Assembly: GCF_039538365.1 (NCBI RefSeq)
Contig: NZ_BAABCA010000001.1
Coordinates: forward strand, 62,001 to 126,000
Length of the DNA stretch: 64,000 bases
Origin: Postechiella marina
GTDB taxonomy: Bacteria > Bacteroidota > Bacteroidia > Flavobacteriales > Flavobacteriaceae
Direction: 5' to 3'
Under the pieces are notes generated by a model. The model was not told where the DNA came from, did no database searches, and saw nothing but the letters and a program-made list of their open reading frames with translations. The translations under genes and the position numbers were made by a program. Below are positions 34,392-43,319 of the stretch, piece by piece. How positions within the stretch are numbered: the stretch's first letter is position 1; each line of letters starts with the position of its first letter.

Positions 34392-35726
34392 TTAGTGTTG
34401 TTGATTTAGTTGTGGTCCATTGTTAATTATTTTGCCTGCTAGCATTAAAAAGAGTAAGCCTAAAAGTAAATACAAGCCAATAAAACCTAATAATGTAAAT
34501 AAGGTGTTACCTGAAGATACGGTTGGTGAAGCACCATCGGCTGTTCTAAGCAGGTTGTAAACTAGCCATGGCTGTCTGCCTAATTCTGCAGTATACCAAC
34601 CTGTTGTATTAGCGATATAAGGAAATGGCAGCATAAACATAATTGACCATAATATCCATTTGGTTTTGTAGAGTTTTTTTCGAAATAACTGTACCGCTGC
34701 TAGTAACATTAAACCAATAAATATAGTACCCAAGCCAACCATAATATGATACGCATAGTATAAACCAGGTATATTGGTTGGGTAAACTGCAGGATCAAAC
34801 TCGTTTAAACCTTTAATTTCGGCATCCCATTTTTGATAGGTTAAAAAACTTAGTATGTTAGGAACAGCAATTTTATTATCTAATTTCTTTTCTAAAACGT
34901 TGGGTTGACCAATTAAAACTATTTCCGATCCGCCTTTTTCGGTTTCAAAAATGCCTTCCATTGCTGCAAAAGTTACGGGTTGGTATTTTACCACATTTTT
35001 GGCTGCTAAATCTCCTGTTGGAAACGCGACTAATAAACTAGAAATTAAGCCGAAAATAACACCTGTTTTTAAGAACAGTTTCCCGAATTCGTGATGTTTG
35101 TTGTTTAGTATGTAAAACGCACCTATGGCAGCGACTACAAATGATGATGTTACTAAGGATGCCGCTTGATTATGTAAATACGATGGCAACAACCAAGGGT
35201 TTGAAAATAAAGCGCCAAAGTTGTTCAAAACAAATTTTCCGTTTTCTAATATTTCGTAGCCAACAGGATATTGCATCCAGGAATGTGTCGCAATAATTAA
35301 ATAGCCACTAGCCCAAGAGCCTAAAAAGACGAGAAATCCAGTAACGAAATGTAATTTATGACCTAGTAATTTTTCTCCAAATAAAAACAGTCCTAAAAAG
35401 GACGATTCTAAAAAGAATGAGAACATACCTTCCATGGCTAAGGTTTGTCCAATAATTCCGCCTGTTAGTTCTGAAAACTTAGCCCAATTGGTTCCAAATT
35501 GAAATTCCATAGGGATTCCGGTAACAACACCCATCGCAAAATTTAAAGCAAAAATTTTCATCCAGAATTTTGCAGCATCATTATACTTTTCGATATCTGT
35601 TCGTAGAAATTTCCATTTAAAATAAACTATCATTAAAGATAATCCCATGGTTAATTGCGGGAATAAGTAGTGAAAAGTAATAGTAAATGCAAATTGCATT
35701 CTATCGTAGAATAACATGTCTTCCAT
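34392..35726 (-). CDS. cydA: Cytochrome bd ubiquinol oxidase subunit I
   Basis: Subunit I carries hemes b558, b595 and d and the quinol site. Conserved pieces are DRMQFAFTITFHYLFPQL (heme-ligand His), GIPMEFQFGTNW, SYLHNQAASLVTSSF (His ligand) and AELGRQPWLVYNLLRTADG. At 444 residues the quinol loop is short, as in non-enteric forms. Forms an operon with cydB and the small membrane gene. Bd oxidases also tolerate sulfide, which may matter next to the persulfide genes. A box TATCTTTTG lies upstream near 35786, one base longer than consensus. Confidence 0.95.
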   Translation of the reverse strand: MEDMLFYDRMQFAFTITFHYLFPQLTMGLSLMIVYFKWKFLRTDIEKYNDAAKFWMKIFALNFAMGVVTGIPMEFQFGTNWAKFSELTGGIIGQTLAMEGMFSFFLESSFLGLFLFGEKLLGHKLHFVTGFLVFLGSWASGYLIIATHSWMQYPVGYEILENGKFVLNNFGALFSNPWLLPSYLHNQAASLVTSSFVVAAIGAFYILNNKHHEFGKLFLKTGVIFGLISSLLVAFPTGDLAAKNVVKYQPVTFAAMEGIFETEKGGSEIVLIGQPNVLEKKLDNKIAVPNILSFLTYQKWDAEIKGLNEFDPAVYPTNIPGLYYAYHIMVGLGTIFIGLMLLAAVQLFRKKLYKTKWILWSIMFMLPFPYIANTTGWYTAELGRQPWLVYNLLRTADGASPTVSSGNTLFTLLGFIGLYLLLGLLFLMLAGKIINNGPQLNQQH

Positions 35727-35961
35727 AGACTAAATTTTAGACTATAAAAATACGATACAGAAGCTTAATATTGTGTAACTTTTATTGCAAAAGATACCTT
35801 AAAATCCCATGTTTTTAAATTTTAACATTTTCAATTGTTTTTTAATAATCTAATAAATAATTTTTTTAATTATGGTATATCTTTTGTATTGCAACTAGAA
35901 AAAACAAGTTTATCTTAGTTTTTAATAAATGAAAAAAAAATCAAGATTATTTTAAATAAGA

Positions 35962-35994
35962 TTTGGATGGAAGTTAAAAAATATTGTATATTTG
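35962..35994 (+). promoter_or_regulatory. Promoter of tRNA-Arg
   Basis: TTTG at 35962-35965, 21-nt spacer, TATATTTG at 35987-35994: a full match to the Bacteroidota housekeeping promoter. It is followed by CACCC as in the tRNA-Ser promoter. Confidence 0.85.
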
Positions 35995-36008
35995 CACCCA
36001 CTTAAAAA

Positions 36009-36082
36009 GGCCTCGTGGCGCAACTGAATAGCGCACTTGATTACGGCTCAAGAGGTTATAGGTTTGAATCCTATCGAGGTCA
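36009..36082 (+). tRNA. tRNA-Arg (anticodon ACG)
   Basis: 74 nt. Acceptor GGCCTCG pairs with CGAGGTC (one G-T pair), D-stem GCGC/GCGC, anticodon stem CTTGA/TCAAG with loop TTACGGC (anticodon ACG), T-stem ATAGG/CCTAT with loop TTTGAAT. The 3' CCA is not encoded. It reads CGU, and after inosine editing at position 34 also CGC and CGA. Confidence 0.95.
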
Positions 36083-36094
36083 CAATTTTATTTA

Positions 36095-36129
36095 AAAAGC
36101 TTTAAACTAAATGTTTAAAGCTTTTTTAT
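36095..36129 (+). terminator. Terminator of tRNA-Arg
   Basis: AAAAGCTTTAAAC (36095-36107) pairs with GTTTAAAGCTTTT (36113-36125) and a T-run follows. Confidence 0.85.
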
Positions 36130-36661
36130 TTTATCTAAATTGTAAAAAAACATAAACACGCTCTTTTTCAATAAAGTAGATGTTTGAACTTTTATTTTCT
36201 CATATAATAAAATAGATTAGTAATATTACAATGATAAAAAAAACTATACTTAGGCATCTTAAATTATATTGAAATGTACCTCTGTTAATAGATATTCAGC
36301 AGTTGTATTTTTATTACCCTTTTACCGCTGCATTTTTTCTTTGAGTGATGAATCTGCTTTTATGACAGTTATGTCGCGCAAGCTCGCTTTCGCCAAAACG
36401 TAATTATTAATTTAAGAATGAGGAAGCTATTTGTAATGAGTGCATACATGGGGTTCAATATTTTTAAACCAGATAATAGTGATTAGGTTATGTTGATACT
36501 GAGATGAATTAATGAATCTTAAGGTCAAGGTCGTTAATCTGCAGGCTTCTTCAATTTAGAACATCTCAAATTCTATACATTTTTTTCTAAAATTTTAATA
36601 TTCTGCAGGGAGAATTTATACTTGTGTTTTTTGAAAATCTTATTTTTTTATTTATTTCTTT
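36130..36661. other. Long intergenic region before the AraC-type gene
   Basis: About 530 nt without a credible gene. The only structure is TCGCGCAAGCTCGCTTTCGCC at 36374-36394 (a GCGAAAGCG-type motif on the minus strand). Short frames are all interrupted. Confidence 0.5.
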
Positions 36662-36682
36662 GTGGACAATAAAAAATTACAA

Positions 36683-37834
36683 ATGTTTAAATTAATTTTA
36701 CTTAGCATATCAATTTTCCAAGGGACTTTGATCAGTTTAGTACTTCTGTTTTCGCCATTTTTTAAAAATAAAGCAAATAAATTTCTTGCTTTTGCACTTT
36801 TTTCTATTTCGTTTTCGCTACTTAAGGTTGCTTTGGATATTACTCAACTATTTGAAGCGTATCATTTTTTAAGAATTTTAGAAGTTATCGATTCTGAGGC
36901 GTTACTACCTGTATTCATTTTTTTATTTATTGCTAATCAGATTAATTATTCTAAACTAGAACGTAGAAAAGTATTGTGGCTGTTTATACCTTCACTTATT
37001 TCAACATTAGTCTTTGCATATTTAGAATTTGGTTTAAACAATAATATTAGTGAAGAGGTTAACCTGCATAGTATTATTAGTACGATTGTAATTGTAGTTG
37101 TTTTAGTTGTTCTTATTTTTTTCTATCCTTTTATTCTATTAAAAACATACAAACTCATTCAATTTTCAAAGCATAAGCAAGAGAAGAGCTGGTTGACTTG
37201 TTTGTGGTCTTTTGAAGTTTTTATTCTAGGCTCTTTGATGCTTCTAGTAATTTTAGCACCCTTTATTGCAAGTGAAATTTTAAACGCATTACAAATTCTA
37301 GCATTATTTTCTACTTTGCTTATATATTGGGTTGCATATACTGGCGTTTATAAGCTAAAACTAATTAACGACCGTAGTAAAATTAGAAAGTTAATAAGTA
37401 AACCGAAATCAAAAATTCAATCGAAACATACTGTTGAATCTTTAGAGAAGCCTCTAAAAACAAACGTAATTAAAGAGCAAATTTCAATATCAAAAGATAA
37501 TAGTTATTATCAAACGTTAGAGAATCTTTGTTCTGTTCAAAAAATTTATAGAGATAGTAATCTAGATCGAAATTCTGTAGCCGAAATTTTGGGTATTAGT
37601 CCGAGTTATGTTTCTCAATTAGTTAATTCAATAACGGGCGAAAACTTTTCAACCTATATTAATCGATATCGTGTAGAGGAGATAAAACGCCTCATTTTAG
37701 ATAAAGAATTTGAAAATTACAGTTTAGTAGCAATTGGTTTAGAATGTGGTTTTTCTTCAAAAACTACGTTTCATAATTCATTTAAAAAAATTACTGGTAT
37801 GACGCCAAATGCCTATAGAAAAAAGCATCAATAG
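36683..37834 (+). CDS. Membrane-bound AraC-family regulator (7TM-HTH)
   Basis: About seven hydrophobic helices (residues about 1-230) are followed by a linker and a C-terminal AraC-type double HTH with DRNSVAEILGISPSYVSQLVNSITG, YINRYRVEEIKRLI and ECGFSSKTTFHNSFKKITGMTPNAYRK. ATG at 36683 starts directly at the first helix; a GTG 21 nt upstream is possible. Such proteins sense membrane or envelope signals and bind DNA directly. It is followed after 81 nt by a serine-hydrolase gene whose promoter carries an inverted repeat placed for AraC-type activation. Confidence 0.88.
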   Translation: MFKLILLSISIFQGTLISLVLLFSPFFKNKANKFLAFALFSISFSLLKVALDITQLFEAYHFLRILEVIDSEALLPVFIFLFIANQINYSKLERRKVLWLFIPSLISTLVFAYLEFGLNNNISEEVNLHSIISTIVIVVVLVVLIFFYPFILLKTYKLIQFSKHKQEKSWLTCLWSFEVFILGSLMLLVILAPFIASEILNALQILALFSTLLIYWVAYTGVYKLKLINDRSKIRKLISKPKSKIQSKHTVESLEKPLKTNVIKEQISISKDNSYYQTLENLCSVQKIYRDSNLDRNSVAEILGISPSYVSQLVNSITGENFSTYINRYRVEEIKRLILDKEFENYSLVAIGLECGFSSKTTFHNSFKKITGMTPNAYRKKHQ

Positions 37835-37896
37835 GTTCCAACTTGTTCAGTTTAGAGATATTGGAACTCCTAAATCACTACTTCTCAGTAGCTTTG
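37835..37896 (+). promoter_or_regulatory. Promoter of serine-hydrolase gene with GTTCCAA inverted repeat
   Basis: GTTCCAA (37835-37841), 19-nt spacer, TTGGAAC (37861-37867). An exact -7 box TAGCTTTG lies at 37889-37896, 21 nt after the second arm, so that arm replaces the -33 element. Half-sites 26 nt apart next to -33 are typical of AraC-family activators, and such a gene lies just upstream. Confidence 0.5.
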
Positions 37897-37915
37897 CATT
37901 TAAATAAAATTAATA

Positions 37916-39052
37916 ATGCAAAAAAATCAAGAACTAATGGGAAATACTTTTAAAGGAAAAATGTTATTATTGGTACTGTCAATTTGTTTCATTATAACAA
38001 GTTGTAGCAAAGATGATGACTCTTCACCTAGTGAATTATCCAACGATATCGAAAATCAAAACTATGTAAGAATTATTGAAGAAAACATAGCCAACCTCCC
38101 AATTAATACTCAAGTTGCTATCGCTCTAGTGTATAACGGAACTACAGAGTATATAGGAATAACTAACAATAATAATAATAAATTAAGAGGAGTAAATAAT
38201 GCTGAATCGGTTTTTGAAATAGGCTCAATTACCAAAGCATTTACAGGTATTTGCTTCTCAAAAATGATTACAACAAAAGAAGCTTTATTATCTGAAACAC
38301 TACAAGATCAGTTTAATTTTTTAATACCTACAGGAGGCAGTATTACACTTGAGCAATTAGCAAATCATACTTCAGGGTTGCCAAGGTTACCAACTAATAT
38401 TGATGAGGTTGTTAACTTTGATATAGATAACCCTTATGCTAATTACAGTACAGAAAACTTAAAAAGTTACCTTCAAACTGACGTTAATCTCAATTCAGTA
38501 AGTGGTACTGAGTATCTATATTCCAATCTAGGTATGGGTATTTTAGGGTATACTTTGGCACAAAAGCGAAATACTAGTTATGAAGGATTGTTACAGGACA
38601 TTATATTCAATCCATTAAATATGGAGAATTCTACTACTTTATTAGACAATGTTGATACGTCAAAACTAGTAGAACCAAGAGATATAAATGGAAATATCGT
38701 ATCGCATTGGGATTTCTCGGAAACAACTTCTGCTGGTGGTTCCATAAAATCTTCAGTAACAGATATGTCTAAATTTATTCTTAAGAATTTTGAAGATAAT
38801 ACCGTCTTCAACTTGGCTCAATCAGAAACATTTGATATTGGAAATAATTTCTATATGGGCTTAGGCTGGAATATATTTAAAGCTGATGGCTACGAGTTAC
38901 TCAATCATAATGGTGGTACAGGTGGTTTTTCTTCTATGCTTATGTTAGACAAAGAGACGCAAACAGGTGTAATTGTTTTATCTAATGTTGAAGATTATAA
39001 TGATGCAATTGAGGAGTTGTGTAACTCTTTGTTCGTTGAAATAAATGAATAA
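37916..39052 (+). CDS. Serine hydrolase, class C beta-lactamase-like lipoprotein
   Basis: Lipobox IITSC (Cys30 from this start; ATG at 37940 is an alternative) indicates a lipoprotein. The penicillin-binding fold motifs are S104-I-T-K107 (nucleophile), Y202-S-N204 and HNGGTGG late in the protein (KTG-like box). The family includes D-alanyl-D-alanine carboxypeptidases, esterases and AmpC-type lactamases; the activity here cannot be told. It follows the AraC-type membrane regulator, probably its controller. Confidence 0.88.
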   Translation: MQKNQELMGNTFKGKMLLLVLSICFIITSCSKDDDSSPSELSNDIENQNYVRIIEENIANLPINTQVAIALVYNGTTEYIGITNNNNNKLRGVNNAESVFEIGSITKAFTGICFSKMITTKEALLSETLQDQFNFLIPTGGSITLEQLANHTSGLPRLPTNIDEVVNFDIDNPYANYSTENLKSYLQTDVNLNSVSGTEYLYSNLGMGILGYTLAQKRNTSYEGLLQDIIFNPLNMENSTTLLDNVDTSKLVEPRDINGNIVSHWDFSETTSAGGSIKSSVTDMSKFILKNFEDNTVFNLAQSETFDIGNNFYMGLGWNIFKADGYELLNHNGGTGGFSSMLMLDKETQTGVIVLSNVEDYNDAIEELCNSLFVEINE

Positions 39053-39137
39053 TTACATAAATTAATTAACTAAAATTATGCAGTCAGAAGCTTAAACTAG
39101 ACTGGTTTTAACTTGTGATTAATTCTATTAAAAATAT

Positions 39138-40111
39138 TTGATAAAAAAAATAGTATCATTATTACTTATTATTTTAATCTCTTGCAGCAAAAGTTCTGAA
39201 GTAGCCTTTTTCTTTAGATGGAGTTACAAATGGATTTGAAAATGGTATCTTGATATATTTAGATTATAATAATAGAGTACTAGACTCTACCATTGTAAAA
39301 GATAATACTTTTAAGTTTGAAACTAAATTGCCTGACACTATAATAAAGCTCTGGCTTCACAACAAAAGTTTTTTAATTACAGAGCATTTTGGGCAGAAAA
39401 TAAACCAATGTCGTTTGATGCTACTAAAACTGATTTTAGAAATGCAAAAATAAGAGGTTCTGAATCCGAAAAGTTAAATTTCGATTTATATCAAAAAATA
39501 GCAGAACTACCTGAGAGTGAAAAAGAAAAAAATAGAGATGGAGTTTGAAAAAATAACCCTAATAGCGTTGTGAGCTCATCTATGCTTTCATTGTTCGCAA
39601 CAACTTGGGGAAAACAAAATACAAAGGAACTCTTTAAAGCATTTTCAAAATAGAATAAAAACTCAAAATTTGGACAAGAAATCACAAAATATATTGAATT
39701 AAATAAGGAACCTAAAATAGGAGATCAGTTTGTTGACTTTGAATCTAAAAATTAAAATGGAGAACTACGGAAATTATCAAATTTGAAAGAGAAAATAGTC
39801 CTTCTCGAGTTTTGGGCTTCTTGGTGTGGTCCATGTTGTAAAGAAAATCCTAATCTAGTAGGTAATTATGAAATATTCGCAGTTTCTTTGGATACAGAGA
39901 AAGACGGTTGGCTAAAAGCAATAAAAGAAGATAGTTTAAATTGGGAACACGTAAGTGATTTAAAATGTCAAAAAAAAACGAAGCTTCACTAATTTATGGA
40001 GTTAATGAAATACCTGACAACTTCTTAATTGGCGAAAATGGATACATTATTGGAAAAAACTTAAGAGGTCAAGAATTAAATCATAAGTTAGAGGAGGTAC
40101 TAAATAATTAA
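39138..40111 (+). pseudogene. Decayed DUF4369/TlpA-type thiol-disulfide oxidoreductase gene
   Basis: The reading frame can be followed through fragments: a lipobox leader (LLLIILISC), SLDGVTNGFENGILIYL, then WAENKPMSFDATKTDF, and a thioredoxin domain with FWASWCGPCCKENPNL and LIYGVNEIPDNFLIGENG, ending at 40111. Frameshifts lie near 39203, 39390 and 39975 and in-frame stops near 39547, 39652 and 39753. Part of the thioredoxin fold after ENPNLV also seems deleted. The pattern is that of an old inactivated gene of about 320 codons. Confidence 0.85.
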
Positions 40112-40343
40112 ATTTTCTAATAAATCTATAATTTAGCAATTTTTTACTTTTTCTATTCTCTTTACTGTTACTTCTCTCAAGTTGGTTTTCTCAAGGAAGA
40201 ATCTTCTTTTACTAAGGTTTACAAAAGCATAATTGATATGCTTTAAGACTTACAATTGTTAAATTTTTATTAGATACGATTTGCATAGTATCATAATAAT
40301 ATCCTCCTTCAAAAAGTTTGAACTCTGTTCGCTAAAGGGTACT
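40112..40343. other. Intergenic tail after the pseudogene
   Basis: About 230 nt of AT-rich DNA leading to the bidirectional terminator. No gene or RNA was recognised. Confidence 0.4.
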
Positions 40344-40391
40344 AAAAAAAAACGCAACAACTTAATAGTAAGATTGTTGCGTTTTTTTTTT
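40344..40391. terminator. Strong bidirectional terminator
   Basis: CGCAACAA (40353-40360) and TTGTTGCG (40374-40381) are flanked by a long A-run and a long T-run. It can end the signalling operon on the minus strand and anything from the pseudogene side. Confidence 0.85.
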
Positions 40392-40440
40392 TATGTGTTA
40401 AATGGTCTGGTTTTAGTTTTATTTAAAGGACTCTGGAAAA

Positions 40441-40893
40441 TTAATTTATATCCATATTTATATCACTTTCCATGTAGTCGTATTGAACAAGAAAAGGTTT
40501 GTAATTAGTTATAATTTTATCTATATGCTTGCTAGATAGTGGTTTGGTTATGTGCTTGAAACAGAATTCTTCTTTTTCCATACCTTGTACAAGTTTATAA
40601 TCGCAAAGCATATATATACTAATACATTTGTTTTCTAGGTTTTTAAGTTTGTTAAATGCTTTTAAAAATGTGAGTTCGTGCTTTTCTGTTGTGTTTTTGT
40701 CTAATAATATTATATTAGGGACCTTTACAGATTGAAAGTTATTTGCGTTATTAATCTGTTTTAAAAAATTAAGAGCTGTTTTATTATTTACAAAGCTTTT
40801 TATACTGGTTTGGGCTCTCGATTTTTCTATAGTATCTCTTAAAACAAAAAGATTCGTTTTATCGTCTCCAACAAGCATAATAGTAACCTTCAT
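40441..40893 (-). CDS. Degenerate response-regulator receiver protein
   Basis: 150 residues of a single receiver fold. The phospho-accepting Asp (NIILLDKN) and the Lys (KHITKPLSS) are present, but the acidic pair is reduced (MLVGDDKTN, Gly where the first Asp is expected) and the switch Thr/Ser is Cys (YMLCDY). It may be a slow or phosphorylation-independent receiver. It is the last gene of an operon with a PAS kinase 4 nt upstream and two small related proteins. Confidence 0.75.
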   Translation of the reverse strand: MKVTIMLVGDDKTNLFVLRDTIEKSRAQTSIKSFVNNKTALNFLKQINNANNFQSVKVPNIILLDKNTTEKHELTFLKAFNKLKNLENKCISIYMLCDYKLVQGMEKEEFCFKHITKPLSSKHIDKIITNYKPFLVQYDYMESDINMDIN

Positions 40894-40897
40894 AAAA

Positions 40898-42373
40898 TTA
40901 AATTAAACTAGGTAGAGTTACTTTAAAGCATGTATCTTTATCTAGGTGGCTTTTTACAGTAATTTTGCCTTCAAGATTTTCTACAATACTCTTAACTATA
41001 TATAGGCCTAGGCCATTGCCAGGTGTCTCTTCTTTATTTGCTCTATAGTATAAGTCGAATATTTTATCTATACAGCTACTTGTTATACCTTGACCATTAT
41101 CGCAAACCTTAATTATAATTCTGTTTTGAAATGTTTTAACAGATATATTTATAAATGGTGTATGGTCTTTAGATTTTGGTTTAGAGTACTTTATAGCATT
41201 TTGTATTAAGTTTTGAAATATTGAACTTATCATTTCTGGATTAGAACTGAATACTCTAGTGTTAACTACTTCTGTATTAAAACGAATATGTTTAAAGTTT
41301 TCTAAACCAGAGAGCATTCTTAATACGTGGTCTATAATTTGTTCGAAATCAATAATCGAAATCTCATCGTTACTTGTAGATATTGATGATGCTTGAGAAA
41401 GGTTTTGAATGAGTCCTTTGCCTTCTTGTATTTTATTACTAAGCATATCTATTAATAGCTTTTTTTTAGAAGGAACATCTTCTTTTTTTAATAAGCTAAT
41501 TAAACCTTCGGCAGACAAAAGCGGTGCTTTAAGGTCGTGTGCAGAGCGGTATAAAAATAATTCTAAATCTTTAGTTTTTTGTTTAAGCCTATTTTCTAGT
41601 TTTTTGCGCTTAGTTATGTCTAGCATAACTGCACAGTAAAAGCAATTATCGTCTACTGCAAGTGTGTTTAATGTAAACTCTACAGGAAACTGCTCTCCAT
41701 TTTTACGTAAACAATACAGCTCTATAGTTTTTATATTTTGCTTTGCTTTAGTTTTATTTATAAGTTCTTTAAAATCTCCTTTTCGTACTTTTTTAGATGT
41801 TAGAAGTGTAATAGGCTTTCCTAATATTTCTAATTTAGTGTAACCAAAAGCAAATTGTGCGCCTTGATTCCATTCTGTAATATTGCCTTTTGAGTCTGCA
41901 ACTACTATAATACTTGCGTTTATAGATTGGTAAATCGATCTGTATTTAGAATAGGCTAAATTGCTTTCGTGCAAATCAATTTTTTGAGACTGAGCTTTAG
42001 TTACATCATTATATATGGCAACATATTTTACTGTATTTTCTTCATCTATTCTAACAGGTATAATGGTTGTATTTAACCAAAACAATTTACCCTTGTGAGA
42101 CCTATCGCTTAAAATGCCATTCCATTTTTGCCCCATTTTAATTGTTCTCCATAAGTTTTTATAGAGTTTTTCTGAGTGCAAATGAGATTTAAATAATTCA
42201 TGGGTTTCTCCAATAAGGTTATTAGGATCTCTTTCTAAAATTTTACAGTAGTTTTTATTAGCAAATTCTAACCTTCCAAGCGCGTCTGTAATTGTTACTA
42301 TAGAGGCTTCTTTAAGTAAAGTTTCAATGCTTTCGTTAAGGTTAGTTGATAAATAGTATTTAATTGCTTCCAT
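40898..42373 (-). CDS. PAS-PAS sensor histidine kinase (soluble)
   Basis: 491 residues, no membrane segment. Two PAS domains (about 15-130 and 145-260), then a dimerisation helix with the phospho-His in SAHDLKAPLLSAEG and a HATPase domain with NLIQNAIKYSK, VCDNGQGI and GNGLGLYIVKSI. The HDLKAP H-box variant is common in Bacteroidota phytochrome-like kinases. It starts inside the preceding small gene (14-nt overlap) and is followed by the degenerate receiver. Confidence 0.92.
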   Translation of the reverse strand: MEAIKYYLSTNLNESIETLLKEASIVTITDALGRLEFANKNYCKILERDPNNLIGETHELFKSHLHSEKLYKNLWRTIKMGQKWNGILSDRSHKGKLFWLNTTIIPVRIDEENTVKYVAIYNDVTKAQSQKIDLHESNLAYSKYRSIYQSINASIIVVADSKGNITEWNQGAQFAFGYTKLEILGKPITLLTSKKVRKGDFKELINKTKAKQNIKTIELYCLRKNGEQFPVEFTLNTLAVDDNCFYCAVMLDITKRKKLENRLKQKTKDLELFLYRSAHDLKAPLLSAEGLISLLKKEDVPSKKKLLIDMLSNKIQEGKGLIQNLSQASSISTSNDEISIIDFEQIIDHVLRMLSGLENFKHIRFNTEVVNTRVFSSNPEMISSIFQNLIQNAIKYSKPKSKDHTPFINISVKTFQNRIIIKVCDNGQGITSSCIDKIFDLYYRANKEETPGNGLGLYIVKSIVENLEGKITVKSHLDKDTCFKVTLPSLI

Positions 42374-42779
42374 AAAACTCGCTTTTAGTTTCTAAACTAT
42401 ACTTCTTAGCATCTACTAATTCATTAAACACACCAAAAGGAGTAATGGGGTTGTATATGCGTTTGTATGTAGTTATTAATAAATTTATACCTAAACTATT
42501 TGTAATAAAAGCTTCAGATATTCTTAATCGCAGTAGGTCTAAATTTTTTGCTAATAGCTTTGCTGCCGAAATAGAAAAAGTACCTCGAGTGTCTCTTACA
42601 TCTATAAGAAAAGGCATGGCTTGTCCATTACATAATTTTGTTATAGCTCTTATATAAAGTTTTGCTCTTTTGTAATCTAGTTTGGAGTTGGTGTCTTTAT
42701 TGTTGAATTTGCAGTAAAGTATTCCAGATCCATCAGTCCAAAACATAGCGTCTTCGTAAATTATAATTCCCTCTTTCAT
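42360..42779 (-). CDS. Small conserved protein of the signalling operon, paralogue 2 (DUF7793-like)
   Basis: 139 residues, soluble. It opens with a beta-rich segment (AMFWTDGSGILYCKF), then a helix with KLCNGQAMPFLIDVRDTRGTF, then alternating helix and strand with ISEAFITNSLGINLLITTYK. The layout of strand, helix and LIDV strand resembles STAS-like or anti-sigma-antagonist folds, and I associate this family with DUF7793, without certainty. It is clearly related to the gene just upstream (same FW start, NG-x-x-x-P-x-LID core, SEAFI). Function unknown; its position before a kinase suggests a signalling partner. Confidence 0.65.
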   Translation of the reverse strand: MKEGIIIYEDAMFWTDGSGILYCKFNNKDTNSKLDYKRAKLYIRAITKLCNGQAMPFLIDVRDTRGTFSISAAKLLAKNLDLLRLRISEAFITNSLGINLLITTYKRIYNPITPFGVFNELVDAKKYSLETKSEFYGSN

Positions 42780-42783
42780 TATT

Positions 42784-43197
42784 TTACTTGTATGCGTTAA
42801 ACTCTATATATTTTTTGTTAGAATATTGCAAAGCACCTGTGAGATTGGTGCTAATATTATTAGGCAATATTTTTGTGCTTATTAGTTTATATAGTTCTAA
42901 AAACAATTTTACTTTAAAAGACTTAACTATAAATGATTCTGAGAGTGCATAAGAATCTATTTTGGTGCTACTAGATAGTAATTTATATAAGTCAATTGCT
43001 TTTTTACTATCTAAACCTGTAAGGTCTATAAGTAGGGGCTTATATTTGCCATTTGAAAAAGCAGAGATTATAGTAATAAATAGGTTTTCAATTTCAGCTT
43101 TATGAAGCTTTTTATCGAATTTGCTGCTAAAATCGCAATGTATTACATTTCGGTCTATCCAAAACTTTACATTTTTTAAAAGTATTTTATTTTTCAT
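42784..43197 (-). CDS. Small conserved protein of the signalling operon, paralogue 1 (DUF7793-like)
   Basis: From ATG at 43197 the protein is 137 residues, MKNKILLKNVKFWID, and lines up with the start of its neighbour (MKEGIIIYEDAMFW). An ATG at 43236 would add 13 residues but falls inside the sigma54-like promoter at 43226-43240, so the shorter form is preferred. Shared features with paralogue 2 are the FW-x-D start, NGKYKPLLIDLTG and LSESFIVKS. It is the first gene of the four-gene operon. Function unknown. Confidence 0.65.
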   Translation of the reverse strand: MKNKILLKNVKFWIDRNVIHCDFSSKFDKKLHKAEIENLFITIISAFSNGKYKPLLIDLTGLDSKKAIDLYKLLSSSTKIDSYALSESFIVKSFKVKLFLELYKLISTKILPNNISTNLTGALQYSNKKYIEFNAYK

Positions 43198-43225
43198 CTT
43201 ACAATTAATTATTACTTTTTGTAAG

Positions 43226-43240
43226 ACAATTGGCATGCCA
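43226..43240 (-). promoter_or_regulatory. Candidate sigma54 promoter of the second signalling operon
   Basis: Minus-strand TGGCATGCCAATTGT keeps the -24 GG and the 10-nt spacing of TGGCAC-N5-TTGC; TGGCAC is TGGCAT and TTGC is TTGT. Transcription would start about 43214, leaving a short leader before ATG at 43197. The -12 mismatch lowers confidence. Confidence 0.5.
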
Positions 43241-43319
43241 CAAACTTAACCTGTTGCTTAGTTTGCTTGTTTTGTGGTGTTTACGTGTATGTGTTTCTTT
43301 GTAGAGGGCGCTTTATGTG

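Noticed and set aside
36419..36490. Short ATG frame of about 22 codons in the spacer before the AraC-type gene
   Set aside because: Too short, no promoter box or family, followed by many stops.
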